Source: Chloroflexi bacterium RBG_16_70_13 (lineage in GTDB: Bacteria; Chloroflexota; Limnocylindria; Limnocylindrales; CSP1-4). Taken from it: a stretch of DNA of 10,699 nucleotides. The notes under the pieces were generated by a model. That model made no database searches. It worked only from the letters and a program-made list of their open reading frames with translations, and had not been told where the DNA came from. Positions 1-6,059 of the stretch are shown here, one piece after another (position 1 is the stretch's first letter; each line of letters opens with the position of its first letter). Location of the stretch: assembly GCA_001795245.1 (NCBI GenBank), contig MGOD01000043.1, positions 15,604 to 26,302 of the forward strand, in the 5' to 3' direction. Position numbers and translations under genes: made by a program.

Positions 1-76
1 GCCCATGTCGGCGTCGATGGGTCCGCCGCGCCGGAATCGTTGACGCCCAGTCACGAAGCGCTACGAGTCGGCACGT

Positions 77-97
77 GGCCTGGCAGCACCGCCGGCC
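77..97 (-). terminator. Possible terminator hairpin after htpX
   Basis: On the minus strand, 22 to 42 nt past the htpX stop, GGCCGGC can pair with GCC-A-GGCC around the loop GGTGCT, giving a seven-pair stem with one bulged A. No U-tract follows, so a classical intrinsic terminator is not shown. GC-rich genomes form such stems easily by chance. The rest of bases 1-118 holds no gene or RNA that I recognise. Confidence 0.3.
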
Positions 98-118
98 TCG
101 ACCCGCCGCGTGGTCCCG

Positions 119-1099
119 CTACGTCAGGTCGGCCAGGGCGGCGACGTCGCCGGGGTCGAGGGGCCGCTCCCCGGTCAGCACCCGCAGGCGATTGATCCGG
201 TCGACGATCGCGGGATGGGTCGCGAACATCGAGCTCGAGCGGTCCTCGAACTTCTTGATCGGGTTGGTGAAGTAGAGGTGCTGGGTCGCCCGGTTGGCGA
301 CCTCGAGGACCTCCTGGTCGGTGGCGATCTTGGCGAGCGCCCGCTCCAGCCCGGCGGGGTTCCGGGTCAGCTCCACCGACGAGGCATCGGCGAGGTACTC
401 GCGCTGCCGGCTGACCGCGAGCTGGACCAGCCGGGCGGCGATCGGCGCGAGGATCGCGAGGACGATGGCAAGGACGAACATGATCGCCTGGAGACCGCCG
501 CCTCCGCCGTCGCGGTCGCGCGAGCGCCGCCCGCCGCCGCCCCAGAACGTGAAGCGCAGGAAGAAATCGGACAGCAGGGCGATCGAGCCGACCATGACCC
601 CGACGAGCAGCGAGAACCGGATATCGAGGTTCCGGACGTGCGCCAGCTCGTGGCCGATGACGCCCTGGAGCTCCTCGCGGTCGAGCTTCTGGAGCAGTCC
701 GGTCGTGATCGCGACCGAGGCGTGCTTCGGGTCACGTCCGGTCGCGAAGGCGTTCGGGGCGGTGTCGTCGATGAGGTAGACGTTCGGCATCGGGACGTTG
801 GCCGCGATCGTCATCTCCCGGACGACGTTGATGAGCTGCGGGGCCGTCGTCTCGTCGACCGGCTTCGCGCCGGACGCGGCAAGGACGAGCTTGTCGCCGC
901 CGAAATAGCTCCCGATCGAGACGAGGAAGCCGACGAACACCGCGATACCGGTGGTGATCGCGGCCCCGACCGGGTCACCCGTCAGGGCATAGCCGATCGC
1001 AAACCCGAGGACCGCCAAGAGCGCGACCACGATCAGCGCCAGGAGGACCGAGTTGCGTCGGTTTGCCGACTGCTGGGCGTAGAAGGTCTGTTCGGCCAT
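119..1099 (-). CDS. htpX: HtpX-type membrane zinc metalloprotease (M48 family)
   Basis: This 326-residue protein is an M48B-family endopeptidase, a class known to cleave misfolded or damaged membrane proteins at the cytoplasmic face. The zinc-binding HEXXH motif is HELAH at residues 150-154. The probable third zinc ligand is Glu234 in REYLADASS. Hydrophobic segments lie near 17-38, 46-66, 163-185 and 204-228, as expected for HtpX. A Gly/Arg/Asp-rich linker at about 187-202 separates the last two; it is longer and more glycine-rich than in Escherichia coli HtpX. The ATG start at 1099 has GAGG about 8 nt upstream. The stop is TAG. The gene begins 44 nt after the lemA stop, so the two are probably co-transcribed. 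LemA and HtpX are neighbours in many bacteria. Length is slightly above the usual 290-310 residues. Family assignment is firm; the substrate is unknown. Confidence 0.96.
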   Translation of the reverse strand: MAEQTFYAQQSANRRNSVLLALIVVALLAVLGFAIGYALTGDPVGAAITTGIAVFVGFLVSIGSYFGGDKLVLAASGAKPVDETTAPQLINVVREMTIAANVPMPNVYLIDDTAPNAFATGRDPKHASVAITTGLLQKLDREELQGVIGHELAHVRNLDIRFSLLVGVMVGSIALLSDFFLRFTFWGGGGRRSRDRDGGGGGLQAIMFVLAIVLAILAPIAARLVQLAVSRQREYLADASSVELTRNPAGLERALAKIATDQEVLEVANRATQHLYFTNPIKKFEDRSSSMFATHPAIVDRINRLRVLTGERPLDPGDVAALADLT

Positions 1100-1118
1100 G
1101 GCGATGCCTCAGCGGTGA

Positions 1119-1135
1119 GCCGGCGCGGGGCCGGC
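1119..1135 (-). other. Small GC hairpin in the lemA-htpX gap
   Basis: Two copies of the self-complementary hexamer GCCGGC, separated by 5 nt, can form a six-pair stem in the 44-nt gap between lemA and htpX. It could lower read-through or affect mRNA stability between the genes. There is no U-tract and it may be chance in this base composition. Confidence 0.25.
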
Positions 1136-1143
1136 GAGCGCGA

Positions 1144-1710
1144 TCAGCTCAGGCTGAGGTCCACGTTCGGAACGTTCGAGGCCTCCGGCTCGGCGTCGAA
1201 GAAGTCGCGCTTCGCGAAGCCGAACATCCCGGCGAAGATCACGTTCGGGAACGTCTGGATCCCGTTGTTGTAGTCGAGGACCGTGGCGTTGTAGTGCTGG
1301 CGGCTGAACGAGATCTGGTTCTCGGTCGTGGTCAGCTGCTCCTGCAGGTCGAGGACGTTCTGGTTGGCCTTGAGATCGGGGTAGTTCTCGACGACGGCGA
1401 ACAGCGACCGCAGGGTGGAGGTCAGCATGTTCTCGGCCTCGGCCTGGGCCGCGACGCCCTTGGCGCCGGCCGACACGGCGTTGGCTCGGGCCTCCGTGAC
1501 CGCCGTCAGGACCTTCTGCTCGAAGCCCATGTAGCCCTTGACGGCGTTCACGAGGTTCGGGATCAGGTCGTGCCGACGCTTGAGCTGGACCTCGATCTGG
1601 GCGAGCGCCTCGTCGACGCGGTTCCGCCGTCCGATGAGACCGTTGTAGATCCCGATGACGAACAGCGCGACCACGACGATGATCGCGATGATGATGATCC
1701 AGGCTTCCAT
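1144..1710 (-). CDS. lemA: LemA family membrane protein
   Basis: This 188-residue protein matches LemA from end to end. It has a short N-terminal membrane segment at about residues 4-22 (AWIIIIAIIVVVALFVIG). A long, mostly helical domain follows, carrying the family signature RRHDLIPNLV at 45-54, then the VKGY and ENYPDLKANQN blocks. Length is typical (about 180-200). The exact biochemical role of LemA is not settled; it is usually annotated as a membrane-anchored helical protein and often sits beside htpX or TPM-domain proteins, suggesting envelope quality control. The ATG at 1710 is preceded by GGGGAG about 10 nt upstream, which supports the start. A candidate extended -10 lies about 70 nt upstream. 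It is the first gene of a probable lemA-htpX operon, following tRNA-Val. Family call is firm, function is inferred. Confidence 0.95.
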   Translation of the reverse strand: MEAWIIIIAIIVVVALFVIGIYNGLIGRRNRVDEALAQIEVQLKRRHDLIPNLVNAVKGYMGFEQKVLTAVTEARANAVSAGAKGVAAQAEAENMLTSTLRSLFAVVENYPDLKANQNVLDLQEQLTTTENQISFSRQHYNATVLDYNNGIQTFPNVIFAGMFGFAKRDFFDAEPEASNVPNVDLSLS

Positions 1711-1742
1711 GTCGGTGGCTCTCCCCAGAGGCGATGCGGCTT

Positions 1743-1761
1743 GTCGGGCGGCTCGCCCGAC
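1743..1761 (-). other. Perfect 7-bp hairpin in the lemA leader
   Basis: GTCGGGC and GCCCGAC form a perfect seven-pair stem around a 5-nt loop. It sits about 82 nt beyond the tRNA-Val 3' end and 33 nt before the lemA start. It may be a weak terminator for the tRNA unit or a structure in the lemA 5' leader. No U-tract follows, so the role is undecided. Confidence 0.35.
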
Positions 1762-1779
1762 GGAGTTGCGCGCGAGGTC

Positions 1780-1788
1780 AGTCTAGCA
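1780..1788 (-). promoter_or_regulatory. Candidate extended -10 promoter for lemA
   Basis: TGCTAGACT fits the extended -10 pattern TGNTANNNT. It would give a leader of roughly 60 nt before the lemA ATG at 1710. No TTGACA-like -35 is visible 16-18 nt upstream. The ten bases TAGACTGACC here recur just before rapZ. The intergenic position between a tRNA and a new operon suits a promoter, but this is inference. Confidence 0.35.
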
Positions 1789-1842
1789 GGGCGGCCTGCG
1801 GCAGCCCCCCGGGAAGGACTCGCGTACGCCCGGCGCGAGACG

Positions 1843-1919
1843 TGGTGGGCGGTACTGGACTCGAACCAGTGACTTCCTCGGTGTAAGCGAGGCGCTCTGA
1901 CCAGCTGAGCTAACCGCCC
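1843..1919 (-). tRNA. tRNA-Val (anticodon TAC)
   Basis: A complete 77-nt cloverleaf with encoded CCA. The acceptor strands GGGCGGT and ACCGCCC pair fully. The D stem is GCTC/GAGC, the anticodon stem CCTCG/CGAGG with loop CTTACAC, and the T stem ACTGG/CCAGT with loop TTCGAGT. The discriminator is A. The anticodon TAC reads GUA (and other GUN with modified U34). It is the last of three tRNA genes and precedes lemA. Confidence 0.97.
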
Positions 1920-1925
1920 GCGCGC

Positions 1926-1953
1926 AGCGTATCGCAGGTGGAGTGGGAGTCAT
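1926..1953 (-). promoter_or_regulatory. Weak candidate promoter for tRNA-Val
   Basis: ATGACT (1948-1953) and TACGCT (1926-1931) are spaced by 16 nt and resemble -35 and -10 boxes. The -10 would place transcription start almost at the mature tRNA 5' end, leaving little leader for RNase P, which counts against it. It overlaps the first copy of the spacer repeat. The alternative is co-transcription with the upstream tRNA-Leu genes. Confidence 0.25.
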
Positions 1954-2061
1954 TCCCCATTCAGGTGGCCGGAGCGCAAGGCGGCCCGATGGGCCTCGTC
2001 GGTGCTGGCCGAGCGCAGCGCAAGGGATCGCTCCCCGCTCAGGCGGCCGGAGCGCAAGGCG
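1945..2061. repeat. Degenerate tandem repeat of about 39 nt in the tRNA spacer
   Basis: Bases 1955-1983 and 2033-2061 match at 26 of 29 positions. The match extends upstream with one gap to 1945 and 2024. The conserved core is GGCCGGAGCGCAAGGCG at 1967 and 2045. A diverged middle unit, GGCCGAGCGCAGCGCAAGGG, begins at 2007, so the units recur every 38 to 40 nt. No coding function is likely: the reading frames crossing it also run into the tRNA genes. It looks like intergenic repeat DNA of the REP or short tandem type; the family is unknown to me. Confidence 0.65.
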
Positions 2062-2150
2062 CGAGCGAGCACGGTCGCGAGCGGATGCCAACATGCGTGA
2101 GCGACCGCGCGCAGCGAGCAACGCCGCGATCCGGCCACAACAGCGGGGAG
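2031..2150. repeat. Imperfect inverted repeat next to tRNA-Leu(GAG)
   Basis: Bases 2031-2050 and the reverse complement of 2131-2150 agree at 16 of 20 positions (shared CTCCCCGCT and GGCCGG ends). Inside, CGGTCGC and GCGACCG can form a seven-pair stem. The whole 120-nt unit could fold as a branched hairpin in RNA read from either strand. The right end abuts the tRNA-Leu(GAG) 3' end. It may act as a terminator, an RNA-processing structure, or be a palindromic mobile repeat. Confidence 0.45.
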
Positions 2151-2152
2151 AT

Positions 2153-2237
2153 TGGTGCCCAGGCCGGGACTTGAACCCGGATGAGTTGCCTCATACGCCC
2201 CTCAAACGTACGCGTATACCAATTCCGCCACCTGGGC
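2153..2237 (-). tRNA. tRNA-Leu (anticodon GAG)
   Basis: An 85-nt class II tRNA with encoded CCA. The acceptor strands GCCCAGG and CCTGGGC pair fully. The anticodon stem TACGT/GCGTA encloses the loop TTGAGGG, anticodon GAG, reading CUC and CUU. A long variable arm TGAG-GCAA-CTCA marks it as leucine type. The T loop is TTCAAGT and the discriminator A, as required for leucyl-tRNA synthetase. It lies 51 nt after tRNA-Leu(CAG), so one transcript is likely. Confidence 0.97.
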
Positions 2238-2288
2238 ATCAGGTGTCTCGCCGAGGGTCGATAAGATCCTTCGAGGGGCTGAGGTGGA

Positions 2289-2374
2289 TGGTACCGAGGA
2301 AGGGATTTGAACCCTTACGCCCTTGCGGACACTAGCTCCTGAAGCTAGCGCGTCTGCCGTTCCGCCACCTCGGC
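2289..2374 (-). tRNA. tRNA-Leu (anticodon CAG)
   Basis: An 86-nt class II tRNA with encoded CCA. The anticodon stem CTAGC/GCTAG encloses the loop TTCAGGA, anticodon CAG, reading CUG, the dominant leucine codon in a GC-rich genome. The variable arm GTCC-GCAA-GGGC, the T loop TTCAAAT and the A discriminator fit leucine tRNA. The first acceptor pair is G1-U72 (GCCGAGG with CCTCGGT), a wobble where most bacterial leucine tRNAs have G-C. It starts 29 nt after the end of the solute-binding protein gene. Confidence 0.96.
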
Positions 2375-2403
2375 GCGGACCCATCGGGCCGGTGCGCGAG
2401 CGC

Positions 2404-4140
2404 TCACCGGTCGTCGGCGAGGCGCCATGTTAGCACATCCCAGAATCGGTCCCCGGGGCTCCCGATGGGCCGGATCTGGGGTCCCCGGAGTTCGTCGCGG
2501 ACCACGACAACCTCGTCCCGGAAGGCGATCGGCAGGATGTAGACGGCGCTCGCGAGCTGGGTCTGGAGGGCCACGTACGCCGCCTTGCGGGCCTCGTCCT
2601 TGCCCGGCGCGCGAGCCGCAACGAGGAGCCGGTCGAGGGCCGGATCCTGGAGGCCCGCGAAGTTCGAGCCGCTCGCCGTCACCTGGCTGGAGGCGAGCAG
2701 CGGGTAGAGGTCCGGATCCAGGCCGATCGCCATGCCGACGACGGCCGCCGAGAACTCCCCGGTCCGAAGGTGGTCGGCCACGAGCGCGGCCCCGGTCAGC
2801 GGCGTGTGGGCGACGGTCAGCCCGATCGCCTGCCAGTCCGCGGCGACGGCCTCGGCGACGGCGTAGGAGGTCGGATTGGCCGATTCCTCGGGCCCCACGA
2901 GCTCGATCGTGAGAGCCTCGGATTGGCCCTTCGCGATCCAGCCGCCGCCCGCAGCCTCTGTCCAGCCCGCCGCCGCCAGACCGGTGCGGGCCGCGGCCGG
3001 ATCGAAGGCGACCGGGCTGCTCGTGGCGGCATCGAACGCCCAGCTCGTCGGCGGGATCGGCGAATCGGCCCGGGTCGCGCCGCCGGCGAAGATCATGTCA
3101 ATGATCGCGTCGCGGTCGATCGCCGCGAGGAGCGAGCGTCGGACGGCCGCGTCGCGGAACTCCGGGTGGGCAGGCCGGAGGTTCAGCGTGACCGACAGGA
3201 GCGTCGTCGTCGGGTAGCGCAGAAGGTGGGCCCCGGGTGTCTGGGCGAGCGCCGCGGCGTCGGCCGGGGCAAGGCCCGAGGCGCCATCCAGCTGGCCGGA
3301 CGCCCAGGCCGTCGCGAGGGCCTCAGGATCCTCGAAGAAGCGGAGCTCGATCCCGTCGAGGTAGGGCAGCGGCGCGCCACCGGGGAGCGTGGGGGCGGGC
3401 GTCGAGAGCGAGTCCGTCGGGAGCGGCGTCCCGGCGCCGGGGATGCCCTCATCGGGCGCGATGATGTCCGGGACGGCAGGCGTCAGAACCGCGTGACGGA
3501 CGTCGAGGGCCGTGAGACGGAAGGAGCCTGAACCGACGGGGCGTCGCCCGAATGCGTCGTCGAGCAGGTCCGCGGGCGGGATGCCAGCGAGCAGGTGCCG
3601 GGGTGCGATCGGCTGGGTCGCCGCTTCGAGGAACCCGCCCAGTGGCGTCGCCAGGGTGAGGACGACCGTCGAGGCATCGGGCGCGGAGGCGATCACCTCG
3701 CGCCACGATTCGGCCCCCGGGCCCTCGTAGCCGGGATCGCTGAGGGCCTCGATCGTGAAGAGGACGTCGTCGGCCGTGAGGGGCTGGCCGTCCTGCCAGA
3801 CCAGCCCCGGCCGGAGGTGGAAGGTCCAGGTCGCGCCCGTCGAGTCGACCTCCCAGCGCTCGGCGAGGTCACCGATAAGGCTGTCATCCGGGCCGAGGCG
3901 AACGAGCCCCCGAAAGACGAGGGCAACCATCGCCCGCTCGGCGGGCGTCCGGGCGGAAAACGGGCTCACCGAGCTCGCGGTTCCCAGGACGCCCTCGACG
4001 TACGGGCGCGCCGTCAGGGGGCTGGGCTCGCGCGTGGAGACGGGCCGCTGCGGGACGAATGACGGCGCGACGACCGCGCCGGTCAGGACGACCAGGACCA
4101 GCGAGAGAACGCCGACGACGGCCCGATCGCGAAGCGTCAC
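2404..4140 (-). CDS. Solute-binding protein, family 5 (peptide/nickel ABC transporter type)
   Basis: This 578-residue protein matches the extracytoplasmic binding proteins of the DppA/OppA/NikA class, which deliver peptides or similar ligands to an ABC permease. An N-terminal hydrophobic stretch at about residues 8-26 follows a basic start (MTLRDR). There is no lipobox cysteine, so a signal anchor or cleaved signal peptide is likelier than a lipoprotein. The family signature runs from LVFRGLVRL (about 75) through LAERWEV, WTFHLRPGLVWQDGQPLTADDV (split about 105-125) to PVGSGSFRL (201-209). A Pro/Thr-rich, low-complexity insert sits at about 223-258. The C-terminal lobe includes FWDVLTWRL near the end. 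The start is GTG at 4140 with only a distant GAGGA, so initiation is weak or the protein is translated by coupling from secG, 37 nt upstream. No permease or ATPase gene adjoins it. The ligand is unknown. Confidence 0.88.
   Translation of the reverse strand: MTLRDRAVVGVLSLVLVVLTGAVVAPSFVPQRPVSTREPSPLTARPYVEGVLGTASSVSPFSARTPAERAMVALVFRGLVRLGPDDSLIGDLAERWEVDSTGATWTFHLRPGLVWQDGQPLTADDVLFTIEALSDPGYEGPGAESWREVIASAPDASTVVLTLATPLGGFLEAATQPIAPRHLLAGIPPADLLDDAFGRRPVGSGSFRLTALDVRHAVLTPAVPDIIAPDEGIPGAGTPLPTDSLSTPAPTLPGGAPLPYLDGIELRFFEDPEALATAWASGQLDGASGLAPADAAALAQTPGAHLLRYPTTTLLSVTLNLRPAHPEFRDAAVRRSLLAAIDRDAIIDMIFAGGATRADSPIPPTSWAFDAATSSPVAFDPAAARTGLAAAGWTEAAGGGWIAKGQSEALTIELVGPEESANPTSYAVAEAVAADWQAIGLTVAHTPLTGAALVADHLRTGEFSAAVVGMAIGLDPDLYPLLASSQVTASGSNFAGLQDPALDRLLVAARAPGKDEARKAAYVALQTQLASAVYILPIAFRDEVVVVRDELRGPQIRPIGSPGDRFWDVLTWRLADDR
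2427..2437 (-). promoter_or_regulatory. Candidate extended -10 promoter for the tRNA-Leu genes
   Basis: TGTGCTAACAT lies inside the last codons of the solute-binding protein gene and fits TGNTANNNT. It would give a leader of about 45 nt before tRNA-Leu(CAG). The codons that make it (GAT GTG CTA ACA) include A/T-ending codons otherwise rare in this gene, which suggests selection for the promoter. No clear -35 is visible. Confidence 0.4.
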
Positions 4141-4177
4141 CGAGCGGCCCGGTCCGTCCTCGACGGCCGCGCCACGC

Positions 4178-4414
4178 TCAGGCCGGCGTCGCCGTCGTGT
4201 CCAGCAGGAACGACGCCATCGAGAAGAGGACGAACAGCACGATGAGGATGATCGTGAACTGCCAGAGCCGCCGCTCGATGCCGCGCCGGCTGCGGTAGAC
4301 CGCCGAATCGCCGCCGAACGCGCCCGACAGGCCGGCGCCGCGGGCCTGGAGCAGGACCGCCAGGACCAGGGCGGCAGAGACGATGAGCTGGCCGGCGGCC
4401 AGGGCGGGGTTCAC
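4178..4414 (-). CDS. secG: Protein-export membrane protein SecG
   Basis: This 78-residue protein is the small SecYEG subunit that aids preprotein translocation. Two membrane segments lie at about residues 5-23 and 50-70. They are joined by the characteristic SecG loop with LLQARGAGLSGAFGG followed by a basic stretch (YRSRRGIERRLW). Length is normal. The start is GTG at 4414, firmly supported by AGGAGG at 4424-4429 with a 9-nt spacing, the best ribosome binding site seen here. A probable extended -10 lies another 16 nt upstream. The gene follows gpmI by 73 nt. In many bacteria secG sits at the end of glycolytic gene clusters, as here. Confidence 0.95.
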   Translation of the reverse strand: MNPALAAGQLIVSAALVLAVLLQARGAGLSGAFGGDSAVYRSRRGIERRLWQFTIILIVLFVLFSMASFLLDTTATPA

Positions 4415-4423
4415 TGGGATCGA

Positions 4424-4429
4424 CCTCCT
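4424..4429 (-). promoter_or_regulatory. Strong Shine-Dalgarno site of secG
   Basis: AGGAGG stands 9 nt before the GTG start of secG and decides that start. Most other genes in the window lack a comparable site. Confidence 0.8.
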
Positions 4430-4444
4430 GGGTGAAGGCGTCGG

Positions 4445-4455
4445 ATGGTAGCACA
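4445..4455 (-). promoter_or_regulatory. Candidate extended -10 promoter for secG
   Basis: TGTGCTACCAT fits TGNTANNNT and resembles the motif before tRNA-Leu(CAG) at all but one base. A start about 7 nt downstream would give a leader near 24 nt that contains the AGGAGG site. It lies in the 73-nt gap after gpmI. No -35 is recognisable. This would let secG and the solute-binding gene be expressed apart from tpiA-gpmI. Confidence 0.45.
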
Positions 4456-4467
4456 GGGTCGTTCGCG

Positions 4468-4482
4468 GGCCGCCGGGCGGCC
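4468..4482 (-). terminator. Possible hairpin terminator after gpmI
   Basis: GGCCGC and GCGGCC form a six-pair stem with a 3-nt loop just 5 nt past the gpmI stop. No U-tract follows. Its place between the gpmI stop and the candidate secG promoter fits a boundary between two transcription units, but GC bias makes such stems common. Confidence 0.3.
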
Positions 4483-4487
4483 GGGCC

Positions 4488-6059
4488 TCATGGCTCCAGG
4501 AGCGATCGACCGGTCACCCCCGGCCAGGGCGCCAGCCCGGCGATCGCGAGAATCGTCGGGGCCACGTCGGCGAGGACACCGTCGCGGAGCCGTCGTCCCG
4601 CAACCGCCCGCCCGGCGAGGAGGAGCGGCACCGGGTTGAGCGAATGGGCCGTCACGGTTGCGCCCGTCCGGTCACGCATCTCGTCGGCGTTGCCATGGTC
4701 CGCGGTAATCGCCAGGAGCGCGCCGGGGCCGTCCGGATCGGCCGCCTCGGCGGTCTCGATGGCAGCGGCGACCCGGGCGAGGCTGGCGTCCAGTGTCGCG
4801 ACGGCCCGGACCGTTGCCTCCCAGACCCCGGTATGGCCGACCATGTCGGCGTTGGCGTAGTTCGCGACGATGAGATCGAAGCGGCCCGACCCGATCGCCA
4901 GGACGAGGGCGTCGGTGACACCCGGGGCGCTCATCTCGGGCTGGAGGTCGTAGGTCGCGACCTTCGCACTCGGGACGAGGAGACGCTCTTCGCCCTGGAA
5001 CGGCGTCTCCCGGCCACCGTTGAAGAAGTACGTCACGTGCGCGTACTTCTCCGTCTCGGCGACGTGGAACTGGTGCCAGCCGGCCTCCGAGACGGCCTGG
5101 GCGAGGGAGCGAGCCTCCTGGGGCGGGAAGGCGACGGCGACGGGGAGGCCCGCCTCGTACTCCGTCATCGTCACGACGTGGAGGCCGGAGGGCGCCGCGC
5201 GACCGTCGGGAACCGCGCGATCGAAGTCGGCGAAGGACGCCTCGGACAGGGCGTGGGTCAGCTGGCGGGCCCGGTCGGCGCGGAAGTTCAGGTTGACGAT
5301 CGCCTCGCCGCCGCGGAGCCCGCCGTCGATCCCGTCGACGACGGTCGGCCGGACGAACTCGTCGTTCTCGCCACGCCCGTAGGCACCCTCCACGGCGGCG
5401 ACCGCCGATGGCGCACGCTCCGCCACCCCGTGGACGATCGCGTCGTAGCCGATCTCGGTCCGCTCCCAGCGCCTGTCACGGTCCATGGCGTAGTAGCGGC
5501 CGCCGACGGACGCGATCCGGGCGTCGGGATGGGCTGCTGCGAGCCGGCGCTCGAGGTCCGGTACGAACTCGATCGCCGAGCGTGGCGGGGTGTCGCGACC
5601 GTCGAGCAGGGCGTGCACCCGGACGTGGGGCACGCCCCGCCGCGCCGCCAGCCCGGCGAGGGCCACGAGGTGGCGGTCGTGGGCATGGACGCCACCCGGC
5701 CCGATGAGCCCGACGATCGACAGCCGGCCGGTCGTGGCGCCTGCGAGGTCGCAGGCCTCGACGAGCGCCGGCCGCTCGAAGAACGAGCCGTCAGCGATGG
5801 CGGCATCGATCCGGGGCAGGTCCTGGAGGACCGGCCGCCCCGCGCCGAGGTTCAGGTGACCGACCTCGGAGTTGCCCATCTGGCCGGCCGGCAGGCCGAC
5901 GGCCTCGCCGGAGGCCCGGAGGATGCAGTGGGGCCACCGCTCGAGGAGGCCGCGCCAGGCCGGCATCGAGGTCGCGGCAATGGCGTCGGCCGCGGGGTCG
6001 GCACCGATGCCGAAGCCGTCGAGGATGACGAGGACGATCGGACGCGGTCGCGCCCCCAT
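4488..6059 (-). CDS. gpmI: 2,3-bisphosphoglycerate-independent phosphoglycerate mutase
   Basis: This 523-residue enzyme interconverts 3- and 2-phosphoglycerate in lower glycolysis without a bisphosphoglycerate cofactor, using two divalent metal ions (usually Mn). Metal-site Asp14 lies in LDGFG. The catalytic serine is Ser64 in GQMGNSEVGH. Further family blocks are GPGGVHAH (120-127), LLDGRDTPP (151-159), NFRADRARQL (258-267), EKYAHVTYFFNGG (337-349), NADMVGHTG (403-411), TADHGNADEM (452-461) and TAHSLNPVP (470-478). All expected metal and phosphate-binding motifs are present, so it should be active. Length is close to the usual 510. The ATG at 6059 overlaps the tpiA stop as TGATG, and there is no Shine-Dalgarno site, indicating translational coupling to tpiA. 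The cofactor-independent type argues mildly against an actinobacterial host, where the dependent GpmA is usual. Confidence 0.97.
   Translation of the reverse strand: MGARPRPIVLVILDGFGIGADPAADAIAATSMPAWRGLLERWPHCILRASGEAVGLPAGQMGNSEVGHLNLGAGRPVLQDLPRIDAAIADGSFFERPALVEACDLAGATTGRLSIVGLIGPGGVHAHDRHLVALAGLAARRGVPHVRVHALLDGRDTPPRSAIEFVPDLERRLAAAHPDARIASVGGRYYAMDRDRRWERTEIGYDAIVHGVAERAPSAVAAVEGAYGRGENDEFVRPTVVDGIDGGLRGGEAIVNLNFRADRARQLTHALSEASFADFDRAVPDGRAAPSGLHVVTMTEYEAGLPVAVAFPPQEARSLAQAVSEAGWHQFHVAETEKYAHVTYFFNGGRETPFQGEERLLVPSAKVATYDLQPEMSAPGVTDALVLAIGSGRFDLIVANYANADMVGHTGVWEATVRAVATLDASLARVAAAIETAEAADPDGPGALLAITADHGNADEMRDRTGATVTAHSLNPVPLLLAGRAVAGRRLRDGVLADVAPTILAIAGLAPWPGVTGRSLLEP

Noticed and set aside
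110..1273. A 387-codon plus-strand frame opposite htpX and the end of lemA
   Set aside because: No domain is visible, composition is typical of an antisense shadow, and the minus-strand genes are certain.
1783..2335. Short frames with repeated RLALRPPE-type peptides across the tRNA region
   Set aside because: They run through tRNA-Val and tRNA-Leu genes, and the peptide repeats only mirror the DNA repeat in the spacer.
1843..2374. tRNA cluster as an attachment site for an integrated element
   Set aside because: No integrase, no duplicated tRNA 3' end and no foreign-looking genes are present on either side.
4137..4454. A 105-codon minus-strand frame overlapping secG
   Set aside because: Pro/Arg-rich shadow frame; SecG in the other frame has membrane segments, the family loop and a strong ribosome binding site.
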